A stretch of 64,000 nucleotides of DNA from Citrobacter portucalensis (GTDB taxonomy: Bacteria > Pseudomonadota > Gammaproteobacteria > Enterobacterales > Enterobacteriaceae): NCBI RefSeq assembly GCF_002042885.1, contig NZ_MVFY01000007.1:124001-188000 (forward strand). Reading direction: 5' to 3'. The stretch's first letter is position 1; each line of letters starts with the position of its first letter. Both the position numbers and the translations under genes were made by a program. Under the pieces are notes generated by a model. The model saw only the letters and a list, made by a program, of their open reading frames with translations, did no database searches and was not told the DNA's origin. Below are positions 35,838 through 45,364 of this stretch, in pieces.

Positions 35838-37439
35838 TTAGCGAAACGGCATGACGGGCATACTGTGTCGCCCGTTATGTCGGGTGGGCGGCGGCGTGCT
35901 GCCCGCCAGCCATTTTGGGAAATCACGCAGCGGCATTGGCTTTGCGTACAAAAAACCTTGCAACAAATGTACGCCGTGTCGGCGCAAATGCTGAGCCTGC
36001 GCCTGGGTTTCAACGCCTTCCGCCACCAGTTCTATATTCAATTTTTTCCCCAAAGCGATAATGATGTCTGTGACGGTTGAGTTCACGGCGTCTGTTCCTA
36101 TGGCCGAAGTAAATGATTTATCGATCTTCAGCACATCCGGGCGTAGTTTTTCCAGCCAGGAGAGCGAGCTGTTACCGGTACCGAAATCATCAATCGCCAG
36201 TTTTACGCCAAGCCGATTTAATTCGCGTACGACCCGATAATCCACATCCAGTAACGCATCTCGTTCGGTAAGTTCGATGACTAACTGCTGAATGGGATGC
36301 TGGCTAAACCAATACTGGTTGAGATCTTTTAGCAGCGTGCCGTTACGAAAATGGCTGGCGGCGACATTAATCCCAATATGAAACTGGCTGCTCATCGGGA
36401 AAACGTGTCTTTGCTGAATGGTTTCTGCGATGACATGACGGGTTAGCGGCACAATCAGGTTGTGCTCCTCAGCGATGGGAATAAACACTTCCGGAGAGAT
36501 CCAACCCTGGCGTGGGTTATTCCAGCGTAGAAGAATCTCCACGCCCATGCATTGCTGGGTTTGCGCATTAAGCAGCGGCTGGCAAAATAGCTCGAATTCC
36601 CGAGCAGCAAGGGCCAGATTAATCTCCCAGGAAAAACTCATTCTGCTGGCGGTCGCCAGCCATGCCAGGTAACCCACTAATAAACTTAGGATCACCGCCA
36701 GCGGCAGCTGTGTTGGCAGATGTTTAATCGCCAGTTCACTGGGACCGGGGCCGGTGACGCTAATGGTAAACGGGAAATGTTGAGATGACAGCTGGTAGCG
36801 TTTTTCATCATTTAGCTTAGGCAGAGTATCGACCACACCTTGATCATACAGTAGATGCCGATTACCAACGGTTAAGCTGGCATCGGTGATCTGCGGCGGC
36901 TGGGGTTCAAGCAACATAGACGACAATAAATCGATATTGACGATTTCCAGCACGCCATCTTCACCATCGGCAGAGGATGGATACCATTGCGTCAGAATCG
37001 GGCTGCCTTTTATCAGCGAATGGTCAGTAGACAGCAGCAGTTGCGGTTCCCTGCTGGGTAATTCGGGCTGTAGTTGACGAATGGGGACATTGCGATACCC
37101 AAAAATGCTGGAGCAATAGAGGATCCCGCTTTGAATCAGATTAATAGAACGCACCGTTTGCAGTCTTGCGGCATGTTTGCTTAACGGTAAACGTGCCACT
37201 GAGCAGGGGAGGCCAATTAACGGCAGCAATACATCACGTCCGGTCTGCAAGGGTAAAAGTACGTCATCCAGTTCTTCTACAGCATGGTTGGCAAAGGTGA
37301 CGATATTTCGGTGATTTAAATTACGCTCCGAAATAAATCGAACAGTTAATGTGAGGATGAGCGTCAGTAGTGCACATACTGTGCAAACGATTAAGCGATT
37401 CCGGCGATAATTTTTAATGATCCGTTGTGCTGTTTGCAT
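35838..37439 (-). CDS. pdeD: Cyclic-di-GMP phosphodiesterase PdeD (YoaD), CSS-EAL
   Basis: PdeD is an inner membrane c-di-GMP phosphodiesterase of 533 residues. An N-terminal helix (about 15-35) and a second helix (about 240-262) flank a periplasmic CSS-motif domain that contains YCSSIFG, with further cysteine in GLPCSV. These cysteines are targets of periplasmic redox control by DsbA/DsbB in this family. The cytoplasmic EAL domain has VEILLRW in place of the EAL signature, DDFGTGNSS, KIDKSF and ELVAEGVET. It is convergent with yoaE, 6 bases apart. The same window carries dsbB. Confidence 0.93.
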   Translation of the reverse strand: MQTAQRIIKNYRRNRLIVCTVCALLTLILTLTVRFISERNLNHRNIVTFANHAVEELDDVLLPLQTGRDVLLPLIGLPCSVARLPLSKHAARLQTVRSINLIQSGILYCSSIFGYRNVPIRQLQPELPSREPQLLLSTDHSLIKGSPILTQWYPSSADGEDGVLEIVNIDLLSSMLLEPQPPQITDASLTVGNRHLLYDQGVVDTLPKLNDEKRYQLSSQHFPFTISVTGPGPSELAIKHLPTQLPLAVILSLLVGYLAWLATASRMSFSWEINLALAAREFELFCQPLLNAQTQQCMGVEILLRWNNPRQGWISPEVFIPIAEEHNLIVPLTRHVIAETIQQRHVFPMSSQFHIGINVAASHFRNGTLLKDLNQYWFSQHPIQQLVIELTERDALLDVDYRVVRELNRLGVKLAIDDFGTGNSSLSWLEKLRPDVLKIDKSFTSAIGTDAVNSTVTDIIIALGKKLNIELVAEGVETQAQAQHLRRHGVHLLQGFLYAKPMPLRDFPKWLAGSTPPPTRHNGRHSMPVMPFR

Positions 37440-37533
37440 GCGGGCCGCCCGATAAGCCGTTGGTCACAGAAGCCAACAGCAACAGAGCAAGTGTAGTGGG
37501 GAAAATTACAGTAGACGAGGGAGAGGGGGCAAA

Positions 37534-37560
37534 TTCGCCCATCCGTCGCAGATGGGCGAA
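37534..37560 (-). terminator. Hairpin terminator after sdaA
   Basis: TTCGCCCATC (37534-37543) and GATGGGCGAA (37551-37560) form a perfect 10-bp stem 10 bases after the sdaA stop. The T run on the minus strand is short (TTT), so its strength is uncertain. Confidence 0.65.
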
Positions 37561-37569
37561 AACTAAGTA

Positions 37570-38934
37570 TTAGTCACATTGAACTTTGATTGCCAGGCCA
37601 CCGCGTGACGTTTCGCGGTATTTGGCGTTCATGTCTTTACCTGTTTCGTACATGGTCTCAATGACTTTATCCAGCGAGACGCGCGGCGCGCTGGTACGGC
37701 GCATTGCCATACGCGCAGCGTTGATCGCCTTCACTGAAGCAATGGCGTTACGCTCAATGCACGGAACCTGTACCTGACCGGCAACCGGATCGCAGGTTAA
37801 GCCGAGGTTATGTTCCATGCCGATTTCGGCAGCAACACACACCTGCTCAGGGCTCGCGCCCAACAGTTCAGCCAGACCAGCGGCAGCCATGGAGCAGGCT
37901 ACGCCAACTTCACCCTGACAACCTACTTCTGCACCAGAGATTGAGGCGTTCATTTTGTACAACGCGCCAATTGCACCGGCCGCCAGGAAATAGCGGGTAT
38001 AGATATCTGGGCTGACGGACTCGATGAAATGATCGTAATAGGCCAGTACCGCAGGCACGATACCGCAGGCACCGTTGGTTGGCGCTGTCACTACGCGACC
38101 GCCCGCGGCGTTTTCTTCGTTAACGGCCAGCGCGAACATGTTCACCCAGTCGATCACGTTCATCGGATCGTTGGACAGCTTATCGCTGGAAACCAGCATA
38201 CGACGCAGAGCTGAAGCACGACGAGGAACGCGCAGCGGACCCGGCAACACACCTTCGGTGTTCATGCCACGATCGATACAGGCCTGCATGGTTTGCCAGA
38301 CGTGGCCAAAGTACTCTTCAATCTCTTTTTTGCTGTGCAGAGCAAGTTCGTTCTGCATCGCCATGCCAGAGAGAGACAGGCCGGTGCTGTTGCAGTACTC
38401 CAGCATTTCAGTCGCGGATTTGAACGGATAAGGCACGCTGACCTCGCCCGCGGCATCCTGACCAAAATGTTCTTCATCAACGATGAATCCACCGCCGATT
38501 GAGTAGTAGGTTTTGCTATAAATGACGGTTTCGCCATTGTACGCATGGATCTGCATTCCGTTTTCATGCAGCGGCAGGTTGCCGTTGTGAAAACGCATCC
38601 CGTCATTCTGCGGGAAATCCACTTCGTGCTGACCTTGCGCAAGCAGCAGGCGTCCACGCGTTTCTACGTCGCGGATAAATCCGGGGATGCTATCAATATC
38701 CACGGTAGCAGGCTCATTGCCCGCCAGACCCATAATAATGGCGATATCGGTGTGGTGACCTTTACCCGTGAGCGACAGTGAACCATACACGTCGACGGCG
38801 ACACGAGTAACGCTGTCCAGTAATCCTTTTTCGACCAGGTCATCGACGAACTGTTTACCCGCCTTCATAGGCCCTACGGTATGGGAAGATGAGGGACCAA
38901 TCCCCACCTTAAACATGTCGAATAGACTAATCAC
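37570..38934 (-). CDS. sdaA: L-serine deaminase I SdaA
   Basis: SdaA is an iron-sulfur enzyme that converts L-serine to pyruvate and ammonia. The 454 residues match the E. coli enzyme. The N-terminal beta domain starts MISLFDMFKVGIGPSSSHT. The C-terminal alpha domain holds the cluster cysteines, within GACGIVPAVLAYY, GLTCDPVAG and VPCIERN. The gene is monocistronic here, with a hairpin terminator after it and 183 bases to nudL. Confidence 0.97.
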   Translation of the reverse strand: MISLFDMFKVGIGPSSSHTVGPMKAGKQFVDDLVEKGLLDSVTRVAVDVYGSLSLTGKGHHTDIAIIMGLAGNEPATVDIDSIPGFIRDVETRGRLLLAQGQHEVDFPQNDGMRFHNGNLPLHENGMQIHAYNGETVIYSKTYYSIGGGFIVDEEHFGQDAAGEVSVPYPFKSATEMLEYCNSTGLSLSGMAMQNELALHSKKEIEEYFGHVWQTMQACIDRGMNTEGVLPGPLRVPRRASALRRMLVSSDKLSNDPMNVIDWVNMFALAVNEENAAGGRVVTAPTNGACGIVPAVLAYYDHFIESVSPDIYTRYFLAAGAIGALYKMNASISGAEVGCQGEVGVACSMAAAGLAELLGASPEQVCVAAEIGMEHNLGLTCDPVAGQVQVPCIERNAIASVKAINAARMAMRRTSAPRVSLDKVIETMYETGKDMNAKYRETSRGGLAIKVQCD

Positions 38935-39117
38935 GATAATACTCCTACAGGGCGACTGGGCTTTCCAGTAACGATGTTATAACTGCGCATAGTGTAAGAG
39001 GGAACGCGGCGATCGGCTTAACTATTCACATGAATTAAACTAATAGATAACCGCGGTTTTACTAATGTTGTGACCTGAGTTTCAAGTTGTCTATGGCGCG
39101 CGTAAAGATAAGTATAG

Positions 39118-39696
39118 TCAGGGCTTGACGCCAATTTGAAGCGCCAGCTCACGAATTATTCCGGCAGTCATTCCCCAGACGAAATATTGCTCATACCAGG
39201 AAAGCCATACGCGATGTGAATCGCCACGACGGTAAATATCCAACGGGTGGTAACGACCTAAATGCAGGGCCTGGGCCAGCGGCATTTCGAACACTGCTGA
39301 AACTTCATCTTCACTGGCGCGATACGGCAGATTAGGCGGGATAATGCCTACCACTGGGGTGACCTGGAAACCGGTCACGCTGTCGACCGGCGGCAGAACG
39401 CCGATCACTTCTACGCATGAAGGTGGGATCGCCACCTCCTCCTGTGCCTCGCGAAGGGCGGCGGCAATTAACGAGGCATCACTGCTATCCACCGCCCCAC
39501 CGGGGAAGGCGACCTGTCCGGCGTGCCTGCGCAGGTGAACGGAACGTTGGGTTAACAACAATCCCGGCTGTGGACGACGCACGACGGGGATCAGTACGGC
39601 GGCCTGGCGCTGGTTTAACGCGGCATGATTGACCTGCGGGCGCAGGAGTTGAAAGCGCGATAAAAAATCATCAAGCGTCAGGCTGCTGTATTCCAC
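39118..39696 (-). CDS. nudL: Nudix hydrolase NudL (YeaB)
   Basis: NudL is a 192-residue Nudix protein related to CoA pyrophosphatases. The Nudix box is at about residues 70-92: [11 protein letters not shown] then [10 protein letters not shown], with the metal-binding glutamates in REAQEE. The UPF0035 motif [21 protein letters not shown] precedes it. Its start is 3 bases after the pabB stop, so it is translated together with pabB. Confidence 0.94.
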   Translation of the reverse strand: MEYSSLTLDDFLSRFQLLRPQVNHAALNQRQAAVLIPVVRRPQPGLLLTQRSVHLRRHAGQVAFPGGAVDSSDASLIAAALREAQEEVAIPPSCVEVIGVLPPVDSVTGFQVTPVVGIIPPNLPYRASEDEVSAVFEMPLAQALHLGRYHPLDIYRRGDSHRVWLSWYEQYFVWGMTAGIIRELALQIGVKP

Positions 39697-39699
39697 GTC

Positions 39700-41061
39700 T
39701 CAGTTCTCCAGTTGGTGCAAAATACGATTCACTTTATCAAATGTTTCCTGATACTCAGCGTCTTCCTGACTGTCCGCCACTATGCCGCCGCCAGCGGAAC
39801 AATAAATTTGTCCGTTTATGGCTGTCAGCGTGCGAATGGTGATGCTGGTATCCATATTGCCGCAGAAACTCAGATAACCGATGCTGCCGCACCAGGCATT
39901 ACGTCTTTGTGGCTCCAGTTCGTCAATAATTTCCATCGCCCGCACTTTCGGCGCACCGGTAATAGAGCCGCCGGGGAAGGCGGCGCGTAGCAGATCGGTG
40001 GCGTGTAATGACTCTGGCAGACGTGCGGTAATGGTGCTGACCAAATGATGAACGGCAGGGAACGGTTCGACGACAAACAGCTCCGGAACCTGTACCGAAC
40101 CCGGTACGGCAACGCGGCCAATATCATTACGCATCAAATCGACGATCATCAGGTTCTCCGCACGATCCTTCGGCGAATTCGCCAGCCGCCGGGCCTGCTC
40201 ACGATCGGCATCGGCATCTTCAAGCCTGGGCAACGTACCTTTAATAGGACGGGTCTGGATATGCTGGTTCTCCAGCAGAATAAAACGTTCTGGCGAAAGG
40301 CTGAGGATAACGCCTTCCTCAAGACGAATAAACGCGCTGAACGGGGCGCGGTTAGCGTGATTGAGTTTGACAAATGCCTGCCACTCATCCCCCTCGTAAC
40401 GCGCTTGAAAACGCTGCGCGAGGTTGACCTGGTAACAATCGCCGCTGTGCAGATAGCCCTGTACCTGGCGGAATTTTTCGCCATACCGGGCGCGGCTCAT
40501 ATTGGACTGCCACGCCGAGGTCAATGTAAACGGCTCACACGTTGGCGGTTGTTGCGCGTCGAGCCATTTCAGGCGAGCCTCGACATCGGTATGGCTGAGC
40601 AGCGATACGGTCTGCAACTGGTGGTCAACAATCAGCGCCCAGTCATAAATGCCAACGGCCATATCCGGTAGCGTAATATCGCGCTCAGCAATAGTCGGCA
40701 GAGATTCAAAGCGTCGGCCAAGGTCGTAGCCAAACAGACCTAACGCGCCGCCCTGAAACGGCAGATCCGGTTGATACTCGGGGTGAATCTTGTGTGCAGC
40801 TAGCGCGGAATGTAATACCGTCATTGGATCATCAAGCGAGCGCGTGATTGCGTGCCCGTCCTGCACTACGGTCTCTTCAGCACGTATAACCAACGTGGTG
40901 ACGGGATCCGCCACCAGAATATCAAAGCGGTTATGCGGATGGTCGGCTTGACCTGAATGCAGCAGCATCGCCCAGGGCAGATGGCTTAATGTCGAAAAAT
41001 AGCGTTCAGCGGCGTCCTGACGCCAGGGTAATGTGATTACTGCGGGAGATAACGTCTTCAT
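39700..41061 (-). CDS. pabB: Aminodeoxychorismate synthase component I PabB
   Basis: PabB makes 4-amino-4-deoxychorismate from chorismate using ammonia from PabA; this leads to p-aminobenzoate and folate. The 453-residue product shows the chorismate-binding core PERFILLENQHIQTRPIKGT, DLMRNDIGRV and FPGGSITGAPKVRAMEI. It is the first gene of the pabB-nudL pair and divergent from yoaH. Confidence 0.97.
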   Translation of the reverse strand: MKTLSPAVITLPWRQDAAERYFSTLSHLPWAMLLHSGQADHPHNRFDILVADPVTTLVIRAEETVVQDGHAITRSLDDPMTVLHSALAAHKIHPEYQPDLPFQGGALGLFGYDLGRRFESLPTIAERDITLPDMAVGIYDWALIVDHQLQTVSLLSHTDVEARLKWLDAQQPPTCEPFTLTSAWQSNMSRARYGEKFRQVQGYLHSGDCYQVNLAQRFQARYEGDEWQAFVKLNHANRAPFSAFIRLEEGVILSLSPERFILLENQHIQTRPIKGTLPRLEDADADREQARRLANSPKDRAENLMIVDLMRNDIGRVAVPGSVQVPELFVVEPFPAVHHLVSTITARLPESLHATDLLRAAFPGGSITGAPKVRAMEIIDELEPQRRNAWCGSIGYLSFCGNMDTSITIRTLTAINGQIYCSAGGGIVADSQEDAEYQETFDKVNRILHQLEN

Positions 41062-41144
41062 CAGTCCTGACTCGTTGCTACTCTACTGGCTAACTGCCCG
41101 GTAGCATGAAATAATTAGCGCAGACAATTTAGCAGGAGTTAACA

Positions 41145-41324
41145 ATGTTTGCAGGTTTACCTTCACTCAGTCATGAGCAGCAGCAAAAAGCGGTAGAGCG
41201 TATTCAGGAGCTGATGTCGCAGGGGATGAGCAGCGGACAAGCCATTGCTCTGGTTGCTGAAGAGTTACGCGCCAGTCATACCGGCGAGCGGATCGTGGCG
41301 CGTTTTGAAGATGAAGACGAATAA
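41145..41324 (+). CDS. yoaH: Small conserved protein YoaH (UPF0181)
   Basis: YoaH is a 59-residue UPF0181 protein. It begins [20 protein letters not shown] and ends in a strongly acidic tail (FEDEDE). An SD, AGGAG, lies 8 bases before the ATG. There is no membrane segment. The function is unknown. It is convergent with yoaB, 6 bases apart. Confidence 0.93.
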
Positions 41325-41330
41325 CGCCGC

Positions 41331-41675
41331 TTAAACTGCAGCGATTATCTTAATCTCAACTTTGTATTTCGGGTTCATCAATCCGGCCTGAACGGTACAA
41401 CGTACCGGCGCGTGGCCAGCAACGACCCACGCGTCCCAGGCTTTGTTCATGGCGGCAAAATCGTTTTTGTCTGCCAAAAATAGGGTGGCATCAAGAATAC
41501 GTGACTTGTTGCTGCCTTGTTTTTCCAGCACCGCATCAATTTGCGCCAGCGTATTTGCCGTCTGCTCAAAGGCGTCTGCATCCAGATTTTCCGGCACGCC
41601 GGTGTAATACAGCGTGTTGTTGTGGATTACCACGTCGGACCAACGCGCTTCGGCATCAATGCGCACAATCGTCAT
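41331..41675 (-). CDS. yoaB: RidA-family protein YoaB
   Basis: YoaB has 114 residues and belongs to the YjgF/YER057c/UK114 (RidA) family of trimeric enamine/imine deaminases. The conserved Arg is in APVRCTVQAGL, and the family segment YYTGVPENLDADAFEQT is present. Its substrate is not known. It is divergent from yoaA, with the yoaA LexA box between them. Confidence 0.93.
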   Translation of the reverse strand: MTIVRIDAEARWSDVVIHNNTLYYTGVPENLDADAFEQTANTLAQIDAVLEKQGSNKSRILDATLFLADKNDFAAMNKAWDAWVVAGHAPVRCTVQAGLMNPKYKVEIKIIAAV

Positions 41676-41792
41676 AAATCATTCCTCATTTACGTTTTTT
41701 CATAATAGCTTTGGGTTGCGCCAAGACTGCCATAATGTTGTGCCCACGTCACCTCTTCAACTGGCGAAAGACCCGCTGGCCTGACATAATCC

Positions 41793-41808
41793 CTGTTCAA
41801 ATGAACAG
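41793..41808 (+). promoter_or_regulatory. LexA (SOS) box of yoaA
   Basis: CTGTTCAAATGAACAG is a perfect CTGT-N8-ACAG palindrome. It ends 8 bases before the GTG start of yoaA, so a bound LexA would block transcription or early elongation. yoaA/yoaB has been placed in the LexA regulon in E. coli. Confidence 0.9.
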
Positions 41809-41816
41809 GGGGCAGT

Positions 41817-43727
41817 GTGACGGACGATTTTGCAGCAGACGGTCAGTTGGCTAAAGCGATACCGGGTTTTAAACCGCGAGAACCACAGCGGCAGATGGCC
41901 ATCGCCGTCAGTCATGCCATCGAAAAATCACAACCGCTGGTGGTAGAAGCCGGAACCGGAACGGGTAAAACCTACGCTTATCTTGCCCCAGCGCTGCGTG
42001 CCGGAAAGAAGGTCATTGTCTCCACGGGCTCGAAGGCGTTACAGGATCAGCTATACAGCCGCGACCTCCCGACCGTCGCTAAAGCACTGAAGTTCACCGG
42101 TAAACTGGCGCTGCTGAAAGGGCGTTCAAACTATCTGTGCCTTGAGCGTCTTGAACAGCAGGCGCTGGCGGGTGGCGACTTGCCGGTACAAACGTTAAGC
42201 GACGTCATTCTGCTGCGCTCCTGGTCAAATCAAACCCTTGATGGGGACATCAGCACCTGCGTCAGCGTGGCGGAAGACTCTCAGGCCTGGCCGCTGGTGA
42301 CCAGCACTAATGACAACTGTCTGGGCAGCGACTGCCCGCTGTATAAAGAGTGTTTTGTCGTTAAAGCGCGTAAAAAAGCGATGGATGCGGATGTCGTCGT
42401 GGTTAACCATCATCTGTTTCTCGCCGATATGGTGGTAAAAGAGAGCGGGTTTGGCGAACTGATCCCGGAAGCTGATGTGATGATCTTCGATGAAGCGCAT
42501 CAGTTACCGGATATCGCCAGCCAGTACTTTGGTCAATCGCTCTCCAGTCGCCAGCTGTTAGACCTGGCGAAAGACATCACCATTGCCTATCGCACCGAGC
42601 TGAAAGACACTCAGCAGCTGCAAAAGTGCGCCGATCGCCTTGCACAAAGCGCTCAGGACTTCCGCTTGCAGCTTGGTGAGCCGGGCTATCGCGGAAACCT
42701 GCGGGAACTGCTGGTCGACCAGCGCGTACAGCGCGCGTTTTTGCTGCTCGATGACACGCTGGAGCTGTGTTATGACGTGGCGAAGCTGTCTCTTGGGCGT
42801 TCGGCATTGCTGGATGCCGCGTTTGAGCGCGCCACGCTTTATCGTGCGCGTCTGAAGCGCCTGAAAGAGATCAACCAGCCAGGCTTCAGCTACTGGTATG
42901 AATGCACCTCCCGCCATTTCACCCTCGCGCTGACGCCGCTTACGGTGGCGGATAAATTCAAAGAAGTGATGGAACAAAAGCCGGGCTGCTGGATTTTTAC
43001 TTCCGCGACGCTGTCGGTAAACGATGACCTTCATCATTTCACTGCACGACTGGGTATTGAAGATGCCGAGTCGATGCTGCTGCCAAGCCCATTTGATTAC
43101 ACGCGCCAGGCGCTGCTGTGCGTGCCGCGTAATCTCCCGCAAACCAATCAGCCGGGGGCTGCACGCCAGTTAGCATCCATGCTGCGACCTATTATCGAGG
43201 CGAACAACGGCCGCTGTTTTATGCTGTGCACTTCGCACGCGATGATGCGCGATCTGGCGGAACAATTCCGCGCTACCATGACGCTTCCCGTACTGCTGCA
43301 GGGCGAAACCAGCAAAGGACAACTGCTACAGCAGTTTGTCAGCGCAGGTAATGCGCTATTGGTTGCCACCAGCAGCTTCTGGGAGGGCGTGGACGTGCGC
43401 GGCGATACGCTGTCGCTGGTGATAATCGATAAACTGCCATTTACCTCGCCGGACGACCCGCTGTTAAAAGCCCGAATGGAGGATTGTCGACTGCGCGGCG
43501 GCGATCCGTTTGAAGACGTCCAGTTGCCGGATGCGGTAATCACCCTGAAGCAGGGTGTAGGGCGTCTGATACGTGATGCTGACGATCGCGGCGTGCTGGT
43601 GATTTGCGACAATCGTCTGGTTATGCGGCCATACGGCGCCACCTTCCTGGCGAGTCTTCCTCCTGCGCCGCGGACGCGTGACATCGCTCGCGCGGTTCGC
43701 TTTCTTGCCATACCAACGACTGAGTAA
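41817..43727 (+). CDS. yoaA: DinG/XPD-family 5'-3' helicase YoaA
   Basis: YoaA is a 636-residue iron-sulfur helicase that pairs with the HolC subunit of DNA polymerase III to repair stalled replication. The start is GTG (MTDDFAADG). Motif I is EAGTGTGKT with K51, and the DEAH box is IFDEAHQL. Cluster cysteines are present in DISTCVSV, DNCLGSDCPL and KECFVV. C-terminal motifs include SFWEGVDV and QGVGRLIRD. An SOS box stands before the gene, which fits a role in DNA damage. tsaB follows 58 bases later. Confidence 0.96.
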   Translation: MTDDFAADGQLAKAIPGFKPREPQRQMAIAVSHAIEKSQPLVVEAGTGTGKTYAYLAPALRAGKKVIVSTGSKALQDQLYSRDLPTVAKALKFTGKLALLKGRSNYLCLERLEQQALAGGDLPVQTLSDVILLRSWSNQTLDGDISTCVSVAEDSQAWPLVTSTNDNCLGSDCPLYKECFVVKARKKAMDADVVVVNHHLFLADMVVKESGFGELIPEADVMIFDEAHQLPDIASQYFGQSLSSRQLLDLAKDITIAYRTELKDTQQLQKCADRLAQSAQDFRLQLGEPGYRGNLRELLVDQRVQRAFLLLDDTLELCYDVAKLSLGRSALLDAAFERATLYRARLKRLKEINQPGFSYWYECTSRHFTLALTPLTVADKFKEVMEQKPGCWIFTSATLSVNDDLHHFTARLGIEDAESMLLPSPFDYTRQALLCVPRNLPQTNQPGAARQLASMLRPIIEANNGRCFMLCTSHAMMRDLAEQFRATMTLPVLLQGETSKGQLLQQFVSAGNALLVATSSFWEGVDVRGDTLSLVIIDKLPFTSPDDPLLKARMEDCRLRGGDPFEDVQLPDAVITLKQGVGRLIRDADDRGVLVICDNRLVMRPYGATFLASLPPAPRTRDIARAVRFLAIPTTE

Positions 43728-43785
43728 TTTGTTACGGAGTGTGGTAAGATGCGCGCCAAATTTATTGATCTGATCACAAACACCC

Positions 43786-44481
43786 ATGCGAATTCTGGCT
43801 ATCGATACCGCCACAGAGGCGTGCTCTGTTGCCCTGTGGAATGACGGTACTATCAAGGCTCTCTTTGAGCTTTGCCCACGAGAACACACCCAACGAATTT
43901 TACCGATGGTTCAGGAAATCCTGGCCGCTGGCGATCTCACGTTAACCGATATCGACGCCCTGGCGTTTGGTCGCGGTCCCGGCAGTTTCACCGGCGTGCG
44001 TATCGGTATTGGCATTGCTCAGGGGCTGGCGTTAGGCGCAAACTTACCGATGATCGGCGTCTCCACCCTGGCGACCATGGCACAGGGCGCCTGGCGTAAG
44101 TCGGGCGCGACTCGCGTACTGGCGGCGATTGACGCGCGAATGGGCGAAGTCTACTGGGCCGAATACCAGCGTGATGACAACGGTAACTGGCACGGTGAAA
44201 AAACCGAAGCGGTGTTAACCCCCGAGCAGGTACATGAGCGTTTATTGCAGCTGTCTGGCGACTGGGTGACGGTCGGGACGGGCTGGCCGGCATGGCCTGA
44301 GCTTGGTAAAGACAGCGGGCTGACGCTCAGCGATGGTGACGTGCTGCTTCCAGCGGCTGAAGACATGCTGCCCGTCGCCACGCAAATGCTGGCTGCGGGT
44401 GAGACCGTAGCGGTCGAACACGCTGAACCGGTTTATTTACGTAACACCGTGGCGTGGAAGAAACTTCCCGGTAAAGAATGA
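43786..44481 (+). CDS. tsaB: tRNA t6A synthesis protein TsaB
   Basis: TsaB is the partner of TsaD in making N6-threonylcarbamoyladenosine on tRNAs; it is essential in E. coli. It resembles a TsaD paralog without full catalytic residues. The 231 residues match E. coli, with [17 protein letters not shown] at the start and [13 protein letters not shown]. It lies between yoaA and yeaY on the same strand. Confidence 0.97.
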   Translation: MRILAIDTATEACSVALWNDGTIKALFELCPREHTQRILPMVQEILAAGDLTLTDIDALAFGRGPGSFTGVRIGIGIAQGLALGANLPMIGVSTLATMAQGAWRKSGATRVLAAIDARMGEVYWAEYQRDDNGNWHGEKTEAVLTPEQVHERLLQLSGDWVTVGTGWPAWPELGKDSGLTLSDGDVLLPAAEDMLPVATQMLAAGETVAVEHAEPVYLRNTVAWKKLPGKE

Positions 44482-44575
44482 ATCTTAGTAGTAGAACCCC
44501 GGCTAAGACGTACAGTCGTCAGTGCACAGCATTGTGAACAGGCCGGGGCAGAAGCTAAGAAAAGGGAGTCACAAT

Positions 44576-45160
44576 ATGGCGGTGCAAAAGCAGTTATTGA
44601 AAGGTGTGTTGGCGGGGGCCTTAGCGTTAATGCTTAGCGGCTGCGTCACCATCCCGGATGCGATTAAAGGTTCGAGCCCGATGCCGCAGCAGGATCTGGT
44701 GCGGGTGATGAATGCGCCGCAGCTGTATGTCGGACAGGAAGCGCGTTTCGGCGGCAAAGTGGTGGATATTCAGAACCAGCAGGGAAAATCCCGTCTGGAA
44801 ATTGCCACCGTTCCGCTCGATAGCGGTGCGCGCCCCGTGCTGGGTGAAGCCTCTCGTGGGCGGATATATGCTGATGTAAATGGCTTCCTTGACCCGGTGG
44901 ACTTTCGCGGGCAACTGGTCACCGTCGTCGGCCCGATAAGCGGTACAGTGGACGGAAAAATCGGTAATACGCCGTATAAATTCATGCTGATGCAGGTAAC
45001 TGGTTATAAACGCTGGCATATTACTCAGCAGATTGTCATGCCGCCTCAGCCTATCGACCCCTGGTTCTACGGTGCGCGTGGCTGGCCTTACGGTGGCTAC
45101 GGCGGATGGGGCTGGTACAATCCCGGCCCGGCACAGGTTCAGACCATAGTAACAGAGTAA
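44576..45160 (+). CDS. yeaY: Slp-family outer membrane lipoprotein YeaY
   Basis: YeaY is a lipoprotein of the Slp family. The start [10 protein letters not shown] gives 194 residues and a good signal peptide ending in the lipobox LSGC, so the mature protein begins at the lipid-modified cysteine of CVTIPD. The C-terminus is rich in Gly, Trp and Tyr (GGYGGWGWY). In E. coli yeaY is under sigma-E control; I did not verify the promoter. A start 18 codons upstream is unlikely. Confidence 0.93.
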   Translation: MAVQKQLLKGVLAGALALMLSGCVTIPDAIKGSSPMPQQDLVRVMNAPQLYVGQEARFGGKVVDIQNQQGKSRLEIATVPLDSGARPVLGEASRGRIYADVNGFLDPVDFRGQLVTVVGPISGTVDGKIGNTPYKFMLMQVTGYKRWHITQQIVMPPQPIDPWFYGARGWPYGGYGGWGWYNPGPAQVQTIVTE

Positions 45161-45180
45161 CTCTTTGTTTTAATGGTAAA

Positions 45181-45207
45181 AGAAACAGCGGCTCGTCCGC
45201 TGTTTCT
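45181..45207. terminator. Hairpin between yeaY and fadD
   Basis: AGAAACAGCGG (45181-45191) and CCGCTGTTTCT (45197-45207) form a perfect 11-bp stem with loop CTCGT. No T run follows on the plus strand, so it may terminate weakly or only protect the mRNA end. Confidence 0.55.
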
Positions 45208-45275
45208 GCATTAACGTGGATATAAGAAAAATAAATAGTGACGTGCTTCGCAACCTTGTCGTTGTGTAATAAACA

Positions 45276-45292
45276 AACTGGTACGCTGAGTT
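45276..45292 (+). promoter_or_regulatory. FadR operator of fadD
   Basis: AACTGGTACGCTGAGTT resembles the FadR consensus (AACTGGTC..AC.AGTT) and lies 72 bases before the fadD TTG. It corresponds to the promoter-proximal FadR site of E. coli fadD. The regulator gene fadR is in the same window at 60985. Confidence 0.75.
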
Positions 45293-45364
45293 AATATTAT
45301 GTTAACAGTTTGTTTATTGCCTGGGGTTGTGATGACGACGAATACGCATTTTAGAGGTGATGTA

